NCBI RefSeq assembly: GCF_011046535.1
Contig: NZ_CP049257.1
Span: forward strand, 4,712,001-4,776,000
Direction of reading: 5' to 3'
Source: Nocardioides anomalus
GTDB lineage: Bacteria > Actinomycetota > Actinomycetes > Propionibacteriales > Nocardioidaceae
Length of the DNA: 64,000 nt
A program made the position numbers and the translations under genes. Numbering within the stretch: the stretch's first letter is position 1; each line of letters opens with the position of its first letter. Below the pieces are notes generated by a model. That model worked only from the letters and a program-made list of their open reading frames with translations, was not told the origin of the DNA and did no database searches. Below, in pieces: positions 50,527 to 59,034 of this stretch.

Positions 50527-50973
50527 ATGACGACGAAGCAGACGAAGCGGTCCGACTCCGGGTTCTCCGAGGCGGAGCTGGCGGCGATGAAGGAGCGCGC
50601 GGCCGAGCTGCGCGCGAGCAAGGGCGGGAACAAGCTGGCGGCCGAGGCCGAGCGGTGCGTGGAGACCATCGAGGGCCTCCCGCAGCCGGACCGGGAGCTG
50701 GCCGAGCGCATCCACGCGATCGTGCTGGCCGAGGCGCCGCAGCTGGCCGCGAAGACGTGGTACGGCTTCCCGGCGTACGCGCGCGACGGCAAGGTCGTGG
50801 TCTTCTTCAAGCCGGCCAGCAAGTTCGAGACCCGCTACGCGACGCTCGGCTTCGAGGAGGCCGCGCAGCTCGACGAAGGGTCGATGTGGGCGACGTCGTT
50901 CGCCCTGACCGCCATCGGCAAGGCCGAGGAGAAGACGATCCGCGCGCTGGTCCGGCGGGCCGCCGGCTCTTGA
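50527..50973 (+). CDS. DUF1801 (YdhG-like) domain protein
   Basis: 148 residues. The N-terminal third is charged and helical (FSEAELAAMKERAAELRASKGG). The DUF1801/YdhG core follows: ERIHAIVLAEAPQLAAKTWYGFPAYARDGKVVVFFKPASKF...YATLGF. Family members include frataxin-like small proteins, but function is unproven. Cytoplasmic. The gene has its own leaderless promoter and is followed by an independently promoted aldo/keto reductase. Confidence 0.8.
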   Translation: MTTKQTKRSDSGFSEAELAAMKERAAELRASKGGNKLAAEAERCVETIEGLPQPDRELAERIHAIVLAEAPQLAAKTWYGFPAYARDGKVVVFFKPASKFETRYATLGFEEAAQLDEGSMWATSFALTAIGKAEEKTIRALVRRAAGS

Positions 50974-51000
50974 CCCGGAGCGCACTCCAGTCCCTAGCGT
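50970..51000 (+). promoter_or_regulatory. MerR-type promoter (19-bp spacer) for the aldo/keto reductase
   Basis: -35 TTGACC (50970-50975) and -10 TAGCGT (50995-51000) are 19 bp apart, too far for normal use but typical of promoters remodelled by MerR-family activators. The spacer has the dyad CGGAG-CGCA-CTCCA. The -10 lies 7 nt before the ATG at 51008. No MerR gene is in the window. Confidence 0.65.
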
Positions 51001-51007
51001 GAGGGAC

Positions 51008-51976
51008 ATGGAGCAACGCACCCTCGGTCAGGGGCTCACGGTGTCGGCGCAGGGACTCGGCTGCATGGGCATGAGCCAGTCCTACGGCGAGGCCGACGAG
51101 GCCACCTCGCTCGCCACGCTGCGCCGGGCCCTCGAGCTCGGCGTGAGCTTCTGGGACACCGCCAACGTGTACGGCGACACCGGCCCCGGCGGCTTCGGGG
51201 CCAACGAGCGGCTGCTGTCGCAGGTGCTGGCCGACCACCGCGACGAGGTCACCCTCGCGACCAAGATGGGCATCGAGGGCATCGTCCCGGACGGGCCCAC
51301 CCGGTTCCGGATCGACGCGAGGCCCGAAGCCGTCCACCGCCGCTGCGACGAGTCGCTGGAGCGGCTCGGGACCGACCGGATCGACCTGTACTACCTGCAC
51401 CGCGTCGACCCGGACACCCCGATCGAGGAGACCATCGGCGCGATGGGCGAGCTGGTGGCGGCCGGCAAGGTCCGCCACGTCGGCGTCTCGGAGGTCACCG
51501 CCGAGCAGCTCGAGCGGGCGCACGCCACGCACCCGATCACCGCCGTGCAGAGCGAGTGGTCGCTGTGGACCCGCGACATCGAGCCCGAGGTGCTGCCCAC
51601 CGCGCGCCGGCTCGGGGTCGGCCTCGTGCCGTTCTCCCCGCTCGGGCGCGGCTTCCTCACCGGCGCGCTGTCCGGGCAGTCCTTCGAGGGCCGCGACTCC
51701 CGCGCGCGGATGCCGCGCTTCAACGAGGAGAACCTCGAGGCCAACCAGGCGATCGTGGACGAGGTCCGCGCCGTGGCCGACGCCCACGGCGTGCGGCCCG
51801 GCCAGGTCGCGCTGGCCTGGGTCCAGCAGCAGGGCGACGACGTGGTGCCGATCCCCGGGACCAAGCGCACGGCGTACCTCGAGCAGAACGTCGCCGGTCT
51901 CGACGTCCACCTCACCGCCGACGAGGTCGAGCGGCTGGACGGACTGGCCGCGCAGGTCGCCGGCGCTCGTTACTGA
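51008..51976 (+). CDS. Aldo/keto reductase
   Basis: NADPH-dependent carbonyl reductase with TIM-barrel fold, 322 residues. The catalytic tetrad is present: Asp and Tyr in FWDTANVYGD, Lys in LATKMGIEG, His in YYLHRVDPDTPIEETIG. The cofactor end reads VVPIPGTKRTAYLEQNVAGLDV. It belongs to the group near AKR13/yeast-type general reductases; substrate unknown. The MerR-type promoter suggests induction by an electrophile or toxic compound. Its stop abuts the convergent MFS gene. Confidence 0.9.
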   Translation: MEQRTLGQGLTVSAQGLGCMGMSQSYGEADEATSLATLRRALELGVSFWDTANVYGDTGPGGFGANERLLSQVLADHRDEVTLATKMGIEGIVPDGPTRFRIDARPEAVHRRCDESLERLGTDRIDLYYLHRVDPDTPIEETIGAMGELVAAGKVRHVGVSEVTAEQLERAHATHPITAVQSEWSLWTRDIEPEVLPTARRLGVGLVPFSPLGRGFLTGALSGQSFEGRDSRARMPRFNEENLEANQAIVDEVRAVADAHGVRPGQVALAWVQQQGDDVVPIPGTKRTAYLEQNVAGLDVHLTADEVERLDGLAAQVAGARY

Positions 51977-53220
51977 GCTGAGGCTCCGGCGGTGACCGCG
52001 GGCTCGGGACGCCGGTCGAAGTCGCGCCAGCGCGGGTCGACCGCGGGCAGCATGGTGACCACGAAGTAGGCCACCCCGGTCAGGGCCATGGCCGCGCCGA
52101 GGCCGACGCCGCCCACGAGGAAGCCGCCGACCAGCCCGCCCAGCGGCATGAGGGCGAAGCAGGCCGCGGTGGACAGCGAGCTCACCCGGCCGACCAGCGC
52201 CGGGGGGATCCGCTCGTAGATGACCGCGCCCAGGATCGGGTTGAGGAACCCGGCCGCGAAGCCGGCCACCACCGCTACGGCGAGGACGCCGACGAGCGGG
52301 GTGTCCCAGGCCATGACCAGGAACCGGGGGAGCCCGGTGACCAGGAAGCAGGCCAGGTAGGTCGCGTAGCGCGGCAGCCGCTCGCCGTACGCCGCCGCGA
52401 GCAGCGAGCCGACCGCCGAGGCGCCGGAGAAGGTCGCGAAGAGCAGCCCGACCGCGGCCGCGCCGCCGGCGCGCTCGACGCCCCACACCGGCACCATGAC
52501 CGCCGACCAGGCCAGGTCGAGCAGGTTGGTGAGCGCGACCATCACGGTGATGCCGACGAGCACCGGGTCCGAGCGCAGGAACCGCCAGCCCTCCCGCAGC
52601 TGCTCGAAGTACGGCGCGTCGTCGGTCGGGGCGTCCGGGTCGTCCTCGGCGCGGGTGCCGGCCGGCAGCGCCCAGGCCAGCAGCAGGGCCGAGACCCCGA
52701 AGGACACGGCGTCCACCGCCAGCGCGTTGGCCGCGCCGAGGACGGCGACGAGGCCGCCGGCCAGGGCCGCGCCCAGCATCGAGGCGGTCCGCTCGACGGT
52801 GCTGCTCAACCCGGTGACGCGCTCCATGGGCACGCCCGCGGTGGTGGCCAGGGTCGGGGCGAGCGAGGCCTTGGCCGCATCCCCCGGACCGCGCAGCGCG
52901 CCGGCCACCGCGACCAGGGCCAGGAAGGCGGGGAAGGACAGCATCCCGGCCTCGTGCAGCAGCGGCACCGAGCCGACCACGAGCAGCGAGGCCCAGTCGC
53001 AGGTGAGGGCCACCCGACGCGCGCCGACCCGGTCGATCACCGGCCCGCCGAGCACCTTGAGCACGACCAGCGGCAGCATCTCGGCCACCGCCACGAGCCC
53101 GGTCTTCTCGGGGCTGCCCGTGGTGGTGAGCACGAAGAACGGCAGCGCCACCATCGAGACCCGCGTCCCGACCAGCGACATGCCCTCGGCGGCCAGCCAG
53201 CCGTAGAGCGGCCGCCTCAC
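51970..53220 (-). CDS. MFS transporter (12 TMS, drug-efflux-like)
   Basis: 416 residues and twelve membrane helices, of the enterobactin exporter EntS/MFS_3 group: YGWLAAEGMSLVGTRVSMVALP, motif A-like GGPVIDRVGARRVAL, and RGPGDAAKASLAP. A central acidic loop (AEDDPDAPTDDAPYFEQLREGW) separates the halves. The GTG overlaps the stop of an ArsR-type regulator (GTGA), so the pair forms an operon with the regulator first. Export substrate unknown. Confidence 0.88.
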   Translation of the reverse strand: MRRPLYGWLAAEGMSLVGTRVSMVALPFFVLTTTGSPEKTGLVAVAEMLPLVVLKVLGGPVIDRVGARRVALTCDWASLLVVGSVPLLHEAGMLSFPAFLALVAVAGALRGPGDAAKASLAPTLATTAGVPMERVTGLSSTVERTASMLGAALAGGLVAVLGAANALAVDAVSFGVSALLLAWALPAGTRAEDDPDAPTDDAPYFEQLREGWRFLRSDPVLVGITVMVALTNLLDLAWSAVMVPVWGVERAGGAAAVGLLFATFSGASAVGSLLAAAYGERLPRYATYLACFLVTGLPRFLVMAWDTPLVGVLAVAVVAGFAAGFLNPILGAVIYERIPPALVGRVSSLSTAACFALMPLGGLVGGFLVGGVGLGAAMALTGVAYFVVTMLPAVDPRWRDFDRRPEPAVTAGASAQ

Positions 53221-53804
53221 GACGTACCCCCCGCCGGTCCGCCCGGGCGCGGGAAGCCGTGGAACATGATCGTGTAGGGCACGCCGGAGGCGTCGTCCTC
53301 GGGAAGCTCCTCCTCGGCCTCGAACTCCTCGATGATCGCCGAGACCCGCTCGATGAGCCGGGTGGCCTGCTCCGGGGCGAGCCGGCAGCGCCAGTCCGAG
53401 AGCGTGCTGGCGTTGCGCCACTCGTCGCTGAGCGTGGCCCGCTCCTCCACCATCTGCTGGAGCATCTGCGTGTAGACCACGACCACCGTCTGCAGGTAGG
53501 CGTCCAGCGCCTCCTGGTCCTCCGGCTCGGTCAGGATCTCGAAGTCGGTCCGGGTCGACGCGTGCGCTGCGCGCCACCAGCGCTCGCGCCCGTTGCCGCG
53601 GCCCTCGTCGTCGACGATGAAGCCGTGCTGGGCCAGCTGGCGCAGGTGGTACGACGTCGCGCCGGTGTTGAGCCCCAGTCGCGTGGCCAGCGCCGTCGCG
53701 GTGGTCGGGCCCTCGGTGCGCAGGATGCCCAGCATGCGCAGGCGCTGCGGGTGGGTGAGGGCCCGGAGCTGCTGCGGTGTCGGGGTGATCGAGCTGGTGT
53801 CCAT
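53217..53804 (-). CDS. ArsR-type winged-helix regulator
   Basis: 195 residues: an HTH_20/ArsR winged helix (8-75) with RALTHPQRLRMLGILRTEGP, ATRLGLNTGATSYHLRQLAQHGFI, then a long helical C-terminal part (110-195, YTQMLQQMVEERATLSDEWR, LIERVSAIIEEFEAEEEL). No metal-binding cysteine pair is present, so it is not a metal sensor of the classic type. It is coupled to the MFS exporter and probably represses both. ATG 53804 is 7 nt after TATGGT, so a leaderless start; ATG 53816 is an alternative. Confidence 0.88.
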   Translation of the reverse strand: MDTSSITPTPQQLRALTHPQRLRMLGILRTEGPTTATALATRLGLNTGATSYHLRQLAQHGFIVDDEGRGNGRERWWRAAHASTRTDFEILTEPEDQEALDAYLQTVVVVYTQMLQQMVEERATLSDEWRNASTLSDWRCRLAPEQATRLIERVSAIIEEFEAEEELPEDDASGVPYTIMFHGFPRPGGPAGGTS

Positions 53805-53810
53805 GATCGC

Positions 53811-53853
53811 CACCATATCTTTGCAAAGAGACGTGTGCAAACAGTTCTTTGCG
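53811..53853 (-). promoter_or_regulatory. Promoter and operator of the ArsR-MFS operon
   Basis: On the minus strand -35 TTGCAC (53835-53840), 17-bp spacer and -10 TATGGT (53812-53817). The spacer holds a perfect palindrome TCTTTGCAAAGA (53818-53829), and the TTTGC/GCAAA half-site recurs at 53837-53842 and 53848-53852. Autorepression by the ArsR protein is likely. Confidence 0.65.
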
Positions 53854-53910
53854 GTCGTGAGGCAGGGGTGATGGCCCGGACGGACCATCGACGCACGGCG
53901 GTCCTGACCG

Positions 53911-53916
53911 CAGACT
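53911..53916 (+). promoter_or_regulatory. -10 box for the beta-helix protein gene
   Basis: CAGACT lies 6 nt before the ATG at 53923. Confidence 0.4.
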
Positions 53917-53922
53917 CCTCCC

Positions 53923-54990
53923 ATGCCGATCCCGCGCCTCGTCCGCGCCTGCCTCGTCCTCTCCGTCGCCGCCGCCGGCCTCGCCGTCACCGCCCCCGCC
54001 GCGCAGGCGCAGGCCACCCGGACCTGGGTCTCCGGGGTGGGTGACGACGTCAACCCCTGCTCGCGGACGGCGCCCTGCAAGACCTTCGCCGGGGCGATCA
54101 GCAAGACGGCGTCGGGCGGGGTCATCAACGTGATCGACGACGGCGGCTACGGCGCGGTCACCATCACCAAGCCCATCACCATCGACGGCACGGGCCACCT
54201 GGCCTCGATCCTGGTCGTGGGCACCCCCGGGGTGACCATCAACGCGCCGACCGACGCCCAGGTCGTGCTCCGTGACATCGACATCAAGTCGACCAACACC
54301 GGGGAGGGGACCTGTGGCGCCACGACGGGGGTGAACATCATCGGCGCGGCGTCCGTGCGGCTCGACGACGTCCGGATCGCCGGCTTCACCACGGCCGTCG
54401 GCGGCAGCTTCGCCAACAGCCCGGTCGACGCCTTCCTCGACCTGTCGGTCAACGATGCCCGCATCAACGACAACTGCACCGCCGGCATCGGCCTCGCGCC
54501 CGCGGCCGGTCACGCGGTCCGGCTGGCCCTGGACAGCAGCACCATCACCGGCTCCAACACCGCGCTCAGCGTCGGCGCCGGGGCCGAGGCCTGGGTGAGC
54601 AACACCCGGATGTACCTGAACAACACCGGCCTGGACCGGCCCGGGGGGACGATCCACTCCGCCTGCGGCAACCAGGTCGCCGGCAACGCCACCGACGGCA
54701 CGTTCACCGACGACCTGTGCGGGAAGGTCACGACGCCCACGACCACGCCGACCACGCCGCCCACGACCACGACGCCGGCCCCCGCCCCGACGTACTGCAC
54801 GGTGCCGAGCCTGAAGAAGAAGAGTGCCGCCCGGGCCGGGGCCGCGCTGACCGCCGCTGGGTGCACGCTCGGCAAGGTCACGAGGAAGCACGCCGGCACG
54901 AAGCTGCGCGGCAAGGTCATCACCCAGGCCGTCGAAGCCGGGATCGAGGTCAAGCCCGGTACGGCGGTCGGGGTGGTCATCGGGAAGTAG
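53923..54990 (+). CDS. Secreted right-handed beta-helix protein with PASTA-like C-terminus
   Basis: Signal peptide (LVRACLVLSVAAAGLAVTAPAAQA) then TWVSGVGDDVNPCSRTAPCKTFAGAI, the start of a parallel beta-helix seen in pectate-lyase-like and polymorphic outer-layer proteins, continuing to about residue 265. A Thr/Pro linker (KVTTPTTTPTTPPTTTTPAP) leads to a 65-residue PASTA-like domain (CTVPSLKKKSAARAGAALTA...GTAVGVVIG), a module that binds peptidoglycan fragments. No catalytic residues are evident. Probably a cell-wall-associated surface protein. Confidence 0.75.
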   Translation: MPIPRLVRACLVLSVAAAGLAVTAPAAQAQATRTWVSGVGDDVNPCSRTAPCKTFAGAISKTASGGVINVIDDGGYGAVTITKPITIDGTGHLASILVVGTPGVTINAPTDAQVVLRDIDIKSTNTGEGTCGATTGVNIIGAASVRLDDVRIAGFTTAVGGSFANSPVDAFLDLSVNDARINDNCTAGIGLAPAAGHAVRLALDSSTITGSNTALSVGAGAEAWVSNTRMYLNNTGLDRPGGTIHSACGNQVAGNATDGTFTDDLCGKVTTPTTTPTTPPTTTTPAPAPTYCTVPSLKKKSAARAGAALTAAGCTLGKVTRKHAGTKLRGKVITQAVEAGIEVKPGTAVGVVIGK

Positions 54991-55018
54991 CCGCCTGGCG
55001 GCGTGACAGGGTTTGCCC

Positions 55019-57475
55019 GTGACCGTGCTGCGCGACTACGCCGCGGCGCTCGCGCAGCCGCTGCTCGGCGACGAGCGGCCACGCCACGACGAGGTGGTCG
55101 CGCCGGACGGGACACTGCGGCCGGCGTGGAAGGGCATCGCGGAGGCGGTCGTGCGGGTGACCGCGGCGGACCTGCGGCGCGCGGACGGCGACATCGTGGC
55201 CATGCTGGCCGACGACGGCGTGACCTACGGGCGGCCGGGCGAGGGGCCGGGGCCGTGGCGGCTCGACCCGGTGCCGCTCATCGTGGAGGCGGCCGAGTGG
55301 GCGCGGCTCGAGGTGGGGCTGGCGCAGCGGGCCGAGCTGCTCAACGCCCTGCTGGTCGACCTGTACGGCGAGCAGCGGCTGCTCGCGGAGGGCGTGGTGC
55401 CGGCCGCGGTGGTCCTGGGCCACGCCGGGTTCACGCGGGTGGTGGCCCGGCCCGGGGCCGTCGACCCGCGGCCGCTCGTGCTGTGCGCGGCCGACCTGGG
55501 CCGCGACGCCGACGGCGAGTGGCGCGTGCTGGCCGACCGGGCGCAGGCGCCGTCGGGGCTGGGCTACGCGATGGAGAACCGGCGGGTGGTCTCCCGGGTG
55601 CTGCCCGAGCTCTACCGTGACGCGGGGCTGCACCGGGTCGAGCCCTACTTCGCCGCGCTGCGCTCGGCCCTGCTGCAGTCCGCGCAGGGCGACCGGGCCG
55701 ACCCGCGCGTGGTCGTGCTGTCGCCGGGGACGCACTCGGAGACGGCGTACGACCAGGCGTTCGTGGCCTCGGCGCTGGGCTTCCCGCTGGTCGAGGGCAG
55801 CGACCTGGTCGTCCGCGACGGCTGGGTCCACCTGGAGGGGCCGGGCGACCGGCTGGAGCGCGTGGACGTGATCCTGCGCCGGGTCGACGCGGCCTGGAGC
55901 GACCCGCTGGAGCTGCGCGGCGACTCGCGGCTCGGGGTGGCCGGCCTGGTCGAGGCGGTGCGCCGCGGGCGGGTGCGCATCGTCAACGGGCTCGGGTCCG
56001 GCGTCCTGGAGAACCCCGGCCTGCTGCCCTTCCTGCCCGCGGTGTGCGAGGCGCTGCTGGGCGAGCAGCTGCGGCTGCCGTCGGTGCGGACCTGGTGGTG
56101 CGGCGACCCCGACTCGCTGGACCACGTGCTGGGCCGGCTGGACCGGCTGCGGGTCCGGACCATCGACGGACCGGTGCCGGCGGCGAGCCGCAAGGAGCTG
56201 GAGACGCGGATCCTCGCCGCGCCGTACCGGTGGGTCGGGCAGGAGCAGCTGCCCCTGTCCCAGGTCCCGGTGTGGGGCGAGGCCGGTCGGACCTCGGGCC
56301 AGGCCACACCCGCCCCGGTCACGCTGCGGACCTTCACGCTGCGCTACGGCTCGGCGTACCGACCGATGGCCGGCGGGCTCGCCACCCTCGGCGAGCTGCG
56401 GACCAGCAAGGACGTCTGGGTGGTCAAGGGCTCGCCCACCGACCCCGACCAGGGGCTGGCCGACGTGCTGCCGATGACCAGCGCGCGCTCGGTCAGCGTG
56501 CTGGTGCCGCGGGTGCTGGAGGACATGTTCTGGCTCGGGCGCTACGCCGAGCGCGCGGAGGACATGCTGCGGCTGGTGCTGACCGCGCACGCGCACAGCG
56601 AGGACTACCGCACCCGGCCGCGCAGCGCCGGTGGCGCGAGCCTCGAGGTGTTCCTCGACGCGGTCCGCAGGCTGGCCGGACCGGGCCAGGAGGACCTCGA
56701 CGAGGAGTTCCGCTCGCTGCTGCTCGACCCCGACCGCGACGGCTCGGCGGCCCAGGCGCTGGCCCAGCTGCGCGACGCGCTCCAGGGCGTGCGTGACCAG
56801 CTCTCCGGCGACACCTGGCGCGGCTTCGGCACCATCGACCGGGCCACCGCGGCGCTGGTGGGCTCGCGGCACAGCCACCAGGTCGCCGAGTCGGCCGGCC
56901 GGATGCTCACCGGCGTGCTCGCGCTCCAGGGCGTGACCGCGAACATGATCCGCGACCCCGCCTGGCACCTCATCGGAGCCGGCCGCCACCTCGAGCGCGC
57001 GCTCCAGCTGTGCCACCTCCTGGCCGCGACGGCCACCGTCCGCCGCGGCCTCGACGTGGACCGCGACGTGCTCAACGGCGTGCTCACCGTGGCCGAGAGC
57101 GCGGTCACCCACCGCCGGCGCTACCGCGGCTACGTCCGGCCCGCGCCCGTCCTCGAGCTGCTGCTCAGGGACCCCGACAACCCGCGCTCGCTCACCTTCG
57201 CGCTCGCCGAGCTCGGCCGGCACCTGGCCGCCCAGCCCCTGTCCACCGGCTCGACCCGGCCCGAGCGCCTGGTCTCGGAGCTGGCCGAGCAGGTGGCCGG
57301 CACCGACCTCGGCACCCTGGTCGCCCTCGGCGGCGCCGAGCGGCCCCACCTCGCGTCGTTCCTGGCCACCACGCTCACCGCGCTGGGCCGGGTCGGCGAC
57401 GCGGTGCACGAGCAGTACCTCGAGTCCGGCCCCGCCCCGCGTCCCCTCGCCCTGGCCGGCCGGGAGGTGTTCTGA
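55019..57475 (+). CDS. Circularly permuted type 2 ATP-grasp protein fused to alpha-E domain
   Basis: 818 residues. Residues 1-480 form a circularly permuted ATP-grasp ligase (LRPAWKGIAEAVVRVTAADL, GLGYAMENRRVVSRVLPELY, RVVVLSPGTHSETAYDQAFVA... split here, RIVNGLGSGVLENPGLLPFLP). Residues 490-818 are the alpha-E helical domain (VPRVLEDMFWLGRYAERAED, LAATATVRRGLDVDRDVLNG). In other bacteria these are separate adjacent genes predicted to ligate amino groups to a peptide or small molecule. The stop overlaps the transglutaminase start (TGATG). GTG 55019 follows CAGGGT by 6 nt. Confidence 0.88.
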   Translation: MTVLRDYAAALAQPLLGDERPRHDEVVAPDGTLRPAWKGIAEAVVRVTAADLRRADGDIVAMLADDGVTYGRPGEGPGPWRLDPVPLIVEAAEWARLEVGLAQRAELLNALLVDLYGEQRLLAEGVVPAAVVLGHAGFTRVVARPGAVDPRPLVLCAADLGRDADGEWRVLADRAQAPSGLGYAMENRRVVSRVLPELYRDAGLHRVEPYFAALRSALLQSAQGDRADPRVVVLSPGTHSETAYDQAFVASALGFPLVEGSDLVVRDGWVHLEGPGDRLERVDVILRRVDAAWSDPLELRGDSRLGVAGLVEAVRRGRVRIVNGLGSGVLENPGLLPFLPAVCEALLGEQLRLPSVRTWWCGDPDSLDHVLGRLDRLRVRTIDGPVPAASRKELETRILAAPYRWVGQEQLPLSQVPVWGEAGRTSGQATPAPVTLRTFTLRYGSAYRPMAGGLATLGELRTSKDVWVVKGSPTDPDQGLADVLPMTSARSVSVLVPRVLEDMFWLGRYAERAEDMLRLVLTAHAHSEDYRTRPRSAGGASLEVFLDAVRRLAGPGQEDLDEEFRSLLLDPDRDGSAAQALAQLRDALQGVRDQLSGDTWRGFGTIDRATAALVGSRHSHQVAESAGRMLTGVLALQGVTANMIRDPAWHLIGAGRHLERALQLCHLLAATATVRRGLDVDRDVLNGVLTVAESAVTHRRRYRGYVRPAPVLELLLRDPDNPRSLTFALAELGRHLAAQPLSTGSTRPERLVSELAEQVAGTDLGTLVALGGAERPHLASFLATTLTALGRVGDAVHEQYLESGPAPRPLALAGREVF

Positions 57476-58356
57476 TGCGCTACCGCGTGCGCCACCTCAC
57501 GACCTACACCTACGACGATGAGGTGACCGATTCGCTCGGGGTGGCCCACCTGGTGCCGCGCGCGCTGCCGTGGCAGCACGTCGCGGCGTACGACGTGACG
57601 ACCCGGCCCGGCGCCTCGGACCTGCGCCACGACACCGACTTCTACGGCAACACCGCGACGTGGTTCCAGGTCACCGAGGCGCACAACCGGCTGGTCGTGG
57701 AGGCGACCAGCGAGGTCGACGTCACGGCGCCCGAGCACGACCCGGCGCGGCTCGCCCAGCCCTGGGAGGCCGCCCGGCCCCTGGTCGTGCCCACGGCGCC
57801 CGGGGCCTGGCGGGCCACGGACTTCGCGCTGCCCTCGGCCTCGGTCGACCAGGTGCCGGCCGCGACGGAGTACGCCGCCGCGTCCTTCGCCCCCGGCCGA
57901 CCGCTCGGCGACGCGGTGCTCGACCTGGTCCACCGCATCCACGCCGACTTCGACTACGACAAGACCGCGACCACGGTGACCTCCCGGGTTCGCGAGGTGC
58001 TGGCCTCGCGGGCCGGGGTGTGCCAGGACTTCGCACACCTGGCCCTGGCCTGCTTCCGCAGCCAGGGGCTCGCCGCACGCTACGTCAGCGGCTACCTGGC
58101 GACCGAGCCCGCGCCCGGCCGCGAGCGGGTGGTCGGGGCCGACGCCTCGCACGCCTGGGTGGCGGTGTGGCTGCCCGGCCCGGACGGCGGCGCGTGGCTC
58201 GCGGTCGACCCGACCAACGACCACGAGGTCGGCGACCGGCACGTCACGGTCGCGTGGGGCCGCGACTACTCCGACGTGCCCCCGGTCAAGGGCGTCATCG
58301 TCACCGAGGCCTCGGACTCCAGCCTCGAGGTCAGCGTGGACGTGGCGCCGCTGTGA
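57475..58356 (+). CDS. Transglutaminase-like cysteine protease domain protein
   Basis: 293 residues. An N-terminal beta domain (YRVRHLTTYTYDDEVTDSLG) precedes a transglutaminase-like core with triad Cys183 in RAGVCQDFAHLAL, His in GADASHAWVAVWLP and Asp in AVDPTNDHEVG. In this family the fold usually cleaves amide bonds rather than crosslinking. It is coupled to the ATP-grasp-alphaE gene (TGATG), an association known across many bacteria and predicted to form and trim an unusual peptide or amide product. No signal peptide. Confidence 0.88.
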   Translation: MRYRVRHLTTYTYDDEVTDSLGVAHLVPRALPWQHVAAYDVTTRPGASDLRHDTDFYGNTATWFQVTEAHNRLVVEATSEVDVTAPEHDPARLAQPWEAARPLVVPTAPGAWRATDFALPSASVDQVPAATEYAAASFAPGRPLGDAVLDLVHRIHADFDYDKTATTVTSRVREVLASRAGVCQDFAHLALACFRSQGLAARYVSGYLATEPAPGRERVVGADASHAWVAVWLPGPDGGAWLAVDPTNDHEVGDRHVTVAWGRDYSDVPPVKGVIVTEASDSSLEVSVDVAPL

Positions 58357-58841
58357 GCCGGCCGCGGGTGGAGGTGCGCGTCGACGACCTCACGGGGACG
58401 GAGGTGCGGGCCCTGCTGGCCGACCACCTGGCCGGCATGCACGCCACCAGCCCGGCCGAGAGCGTGCACGCCCTGGACCTCTCCGGGCTGCGGGGCCCGG
58501 ACGTCACCTTCTGGTCGGCCTGGGTCGGCGACGACCTGGCCGGCTGCGGAGCGCTCAAGGAGTTGAGCGCCACGAGCGGCGAGGTGAAGTCGATGCGCAC
58601 CGCACCGACCCACCTGCGCCAGGGGGTCGCCGCCGCCGTCCTCGAGCGCATCGTGGCGACCGCGCGCGAGCGGGGGTACGACGAACTGCTGCTGGAGACC
58701 GGCCACGGACCGGCCTTCGACGCCGCGCACCGGCTCTACGAGCGGTTCGGCTTCGCGCCGTGCGGCGCCTTCGCGACGTACGAGGGCGACGACCCGTTCA
58801 GCCGGTTCTTCCGGCTGGGGCTCGCCCGGGACGGGGGCTAG
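58353..58841 (+). CDS. GNAT family N-acetyltransferase
   Basis: 162 residues of GNAT fold. The acetyl-CoA-binding motif A reads SMRTAPTHLRQGVAAAVLERIV, with the V/T-x-x-x-x-R/Q-G-x-A pattern; LLLETGHGPAFDAAHRLYERFGF forms the C-terminal half. Similar to PhnO/YjgM-type small-molecule acetyltransferases. GTG overlaps the stop of the transglutaminase gene, so it belongs to the same operon and might act on the same product. Its stop overlaps the end of a small minus-strand gene. Confidence 0.85.
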   Translation: MSRPRVEVRVDDLTGTEVRALLADHLAGMHATSPAESVHALDLSGLRGPDVTFWSAWVGDDLAGCGALKELSATSGEVKSMRTAPTHLRQGVAAAVLERIVATARERGYDELLLETGHGPAFDAAHRLYERFGFAPCGAFATYEGDDPFSRFFRLGLARDGG

Positions 58842-58993
58842 GGCCGGGGGTCGGTCGGCGGCTCGATCTCGGGCTGGTCCGGGGCCACGCCGGGGTCCTC
58901 GCCGGGCTGGAGGGGCTCGGTCGGGATCGGGGCCGGGTCGCCGCTGGGGACGACCTCGGGGTCGGGCTGGGGCTCACCTGGTGTCGTGGTCAT
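58838..58993 (-). CDS. Small Pro/Glu/Asp-rich protein (51 aa)
   Basis: A short frame from ATG 58993 to TAG at 58838. The product is about one third proline with many acidic residues and no Lys, Cys or hydrophobic core (EPQPDPEVVPSGDPAPIP near the start, QPEIEPPTDPRP at the end), so it is likely unstructured. The regular P/E/D pattern and clean start argue for a real gene, but composition alone could give such a frame in GC-rich DNA. It is convergent with the GNAT gene and divergent from the metallopeptidase gene. Confidence 0.45.
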   Translation of the reverse strand: MTTTPGEPQPDPEVVPSGDPAPIPTEPLQPGEDPGVAPDQPEIEPPTDPRP

Positions 58994-59000
58994 GGCCGCC

Positions 59001-59025
59001 GGTACCCACGGGCCCCCCGGGTACC
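59001..59025. promoter_or_regulatory. Inverted repeat between divergent genes
   Basis: GGTACCC (59001-59007) and GGGTACC (59019-59025) form a perfect 7-bp inverted repeat 11 bp apart, 8 bp from the small gene's start and 9 bp from the metallopeptidase GTG at 59035. Candidate operator. Confidence 0.35.
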
Positions 59026-59034
59026 GGGCCGCCC

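Noticed and set aside
58981..59034. Upstream extension of the metallopeptidase gene from 58981
   Set aside because: The added residues are Pro/Gly-rich, would overlap the start of the divergent small gene and are not needed for the first zinc ribbon.
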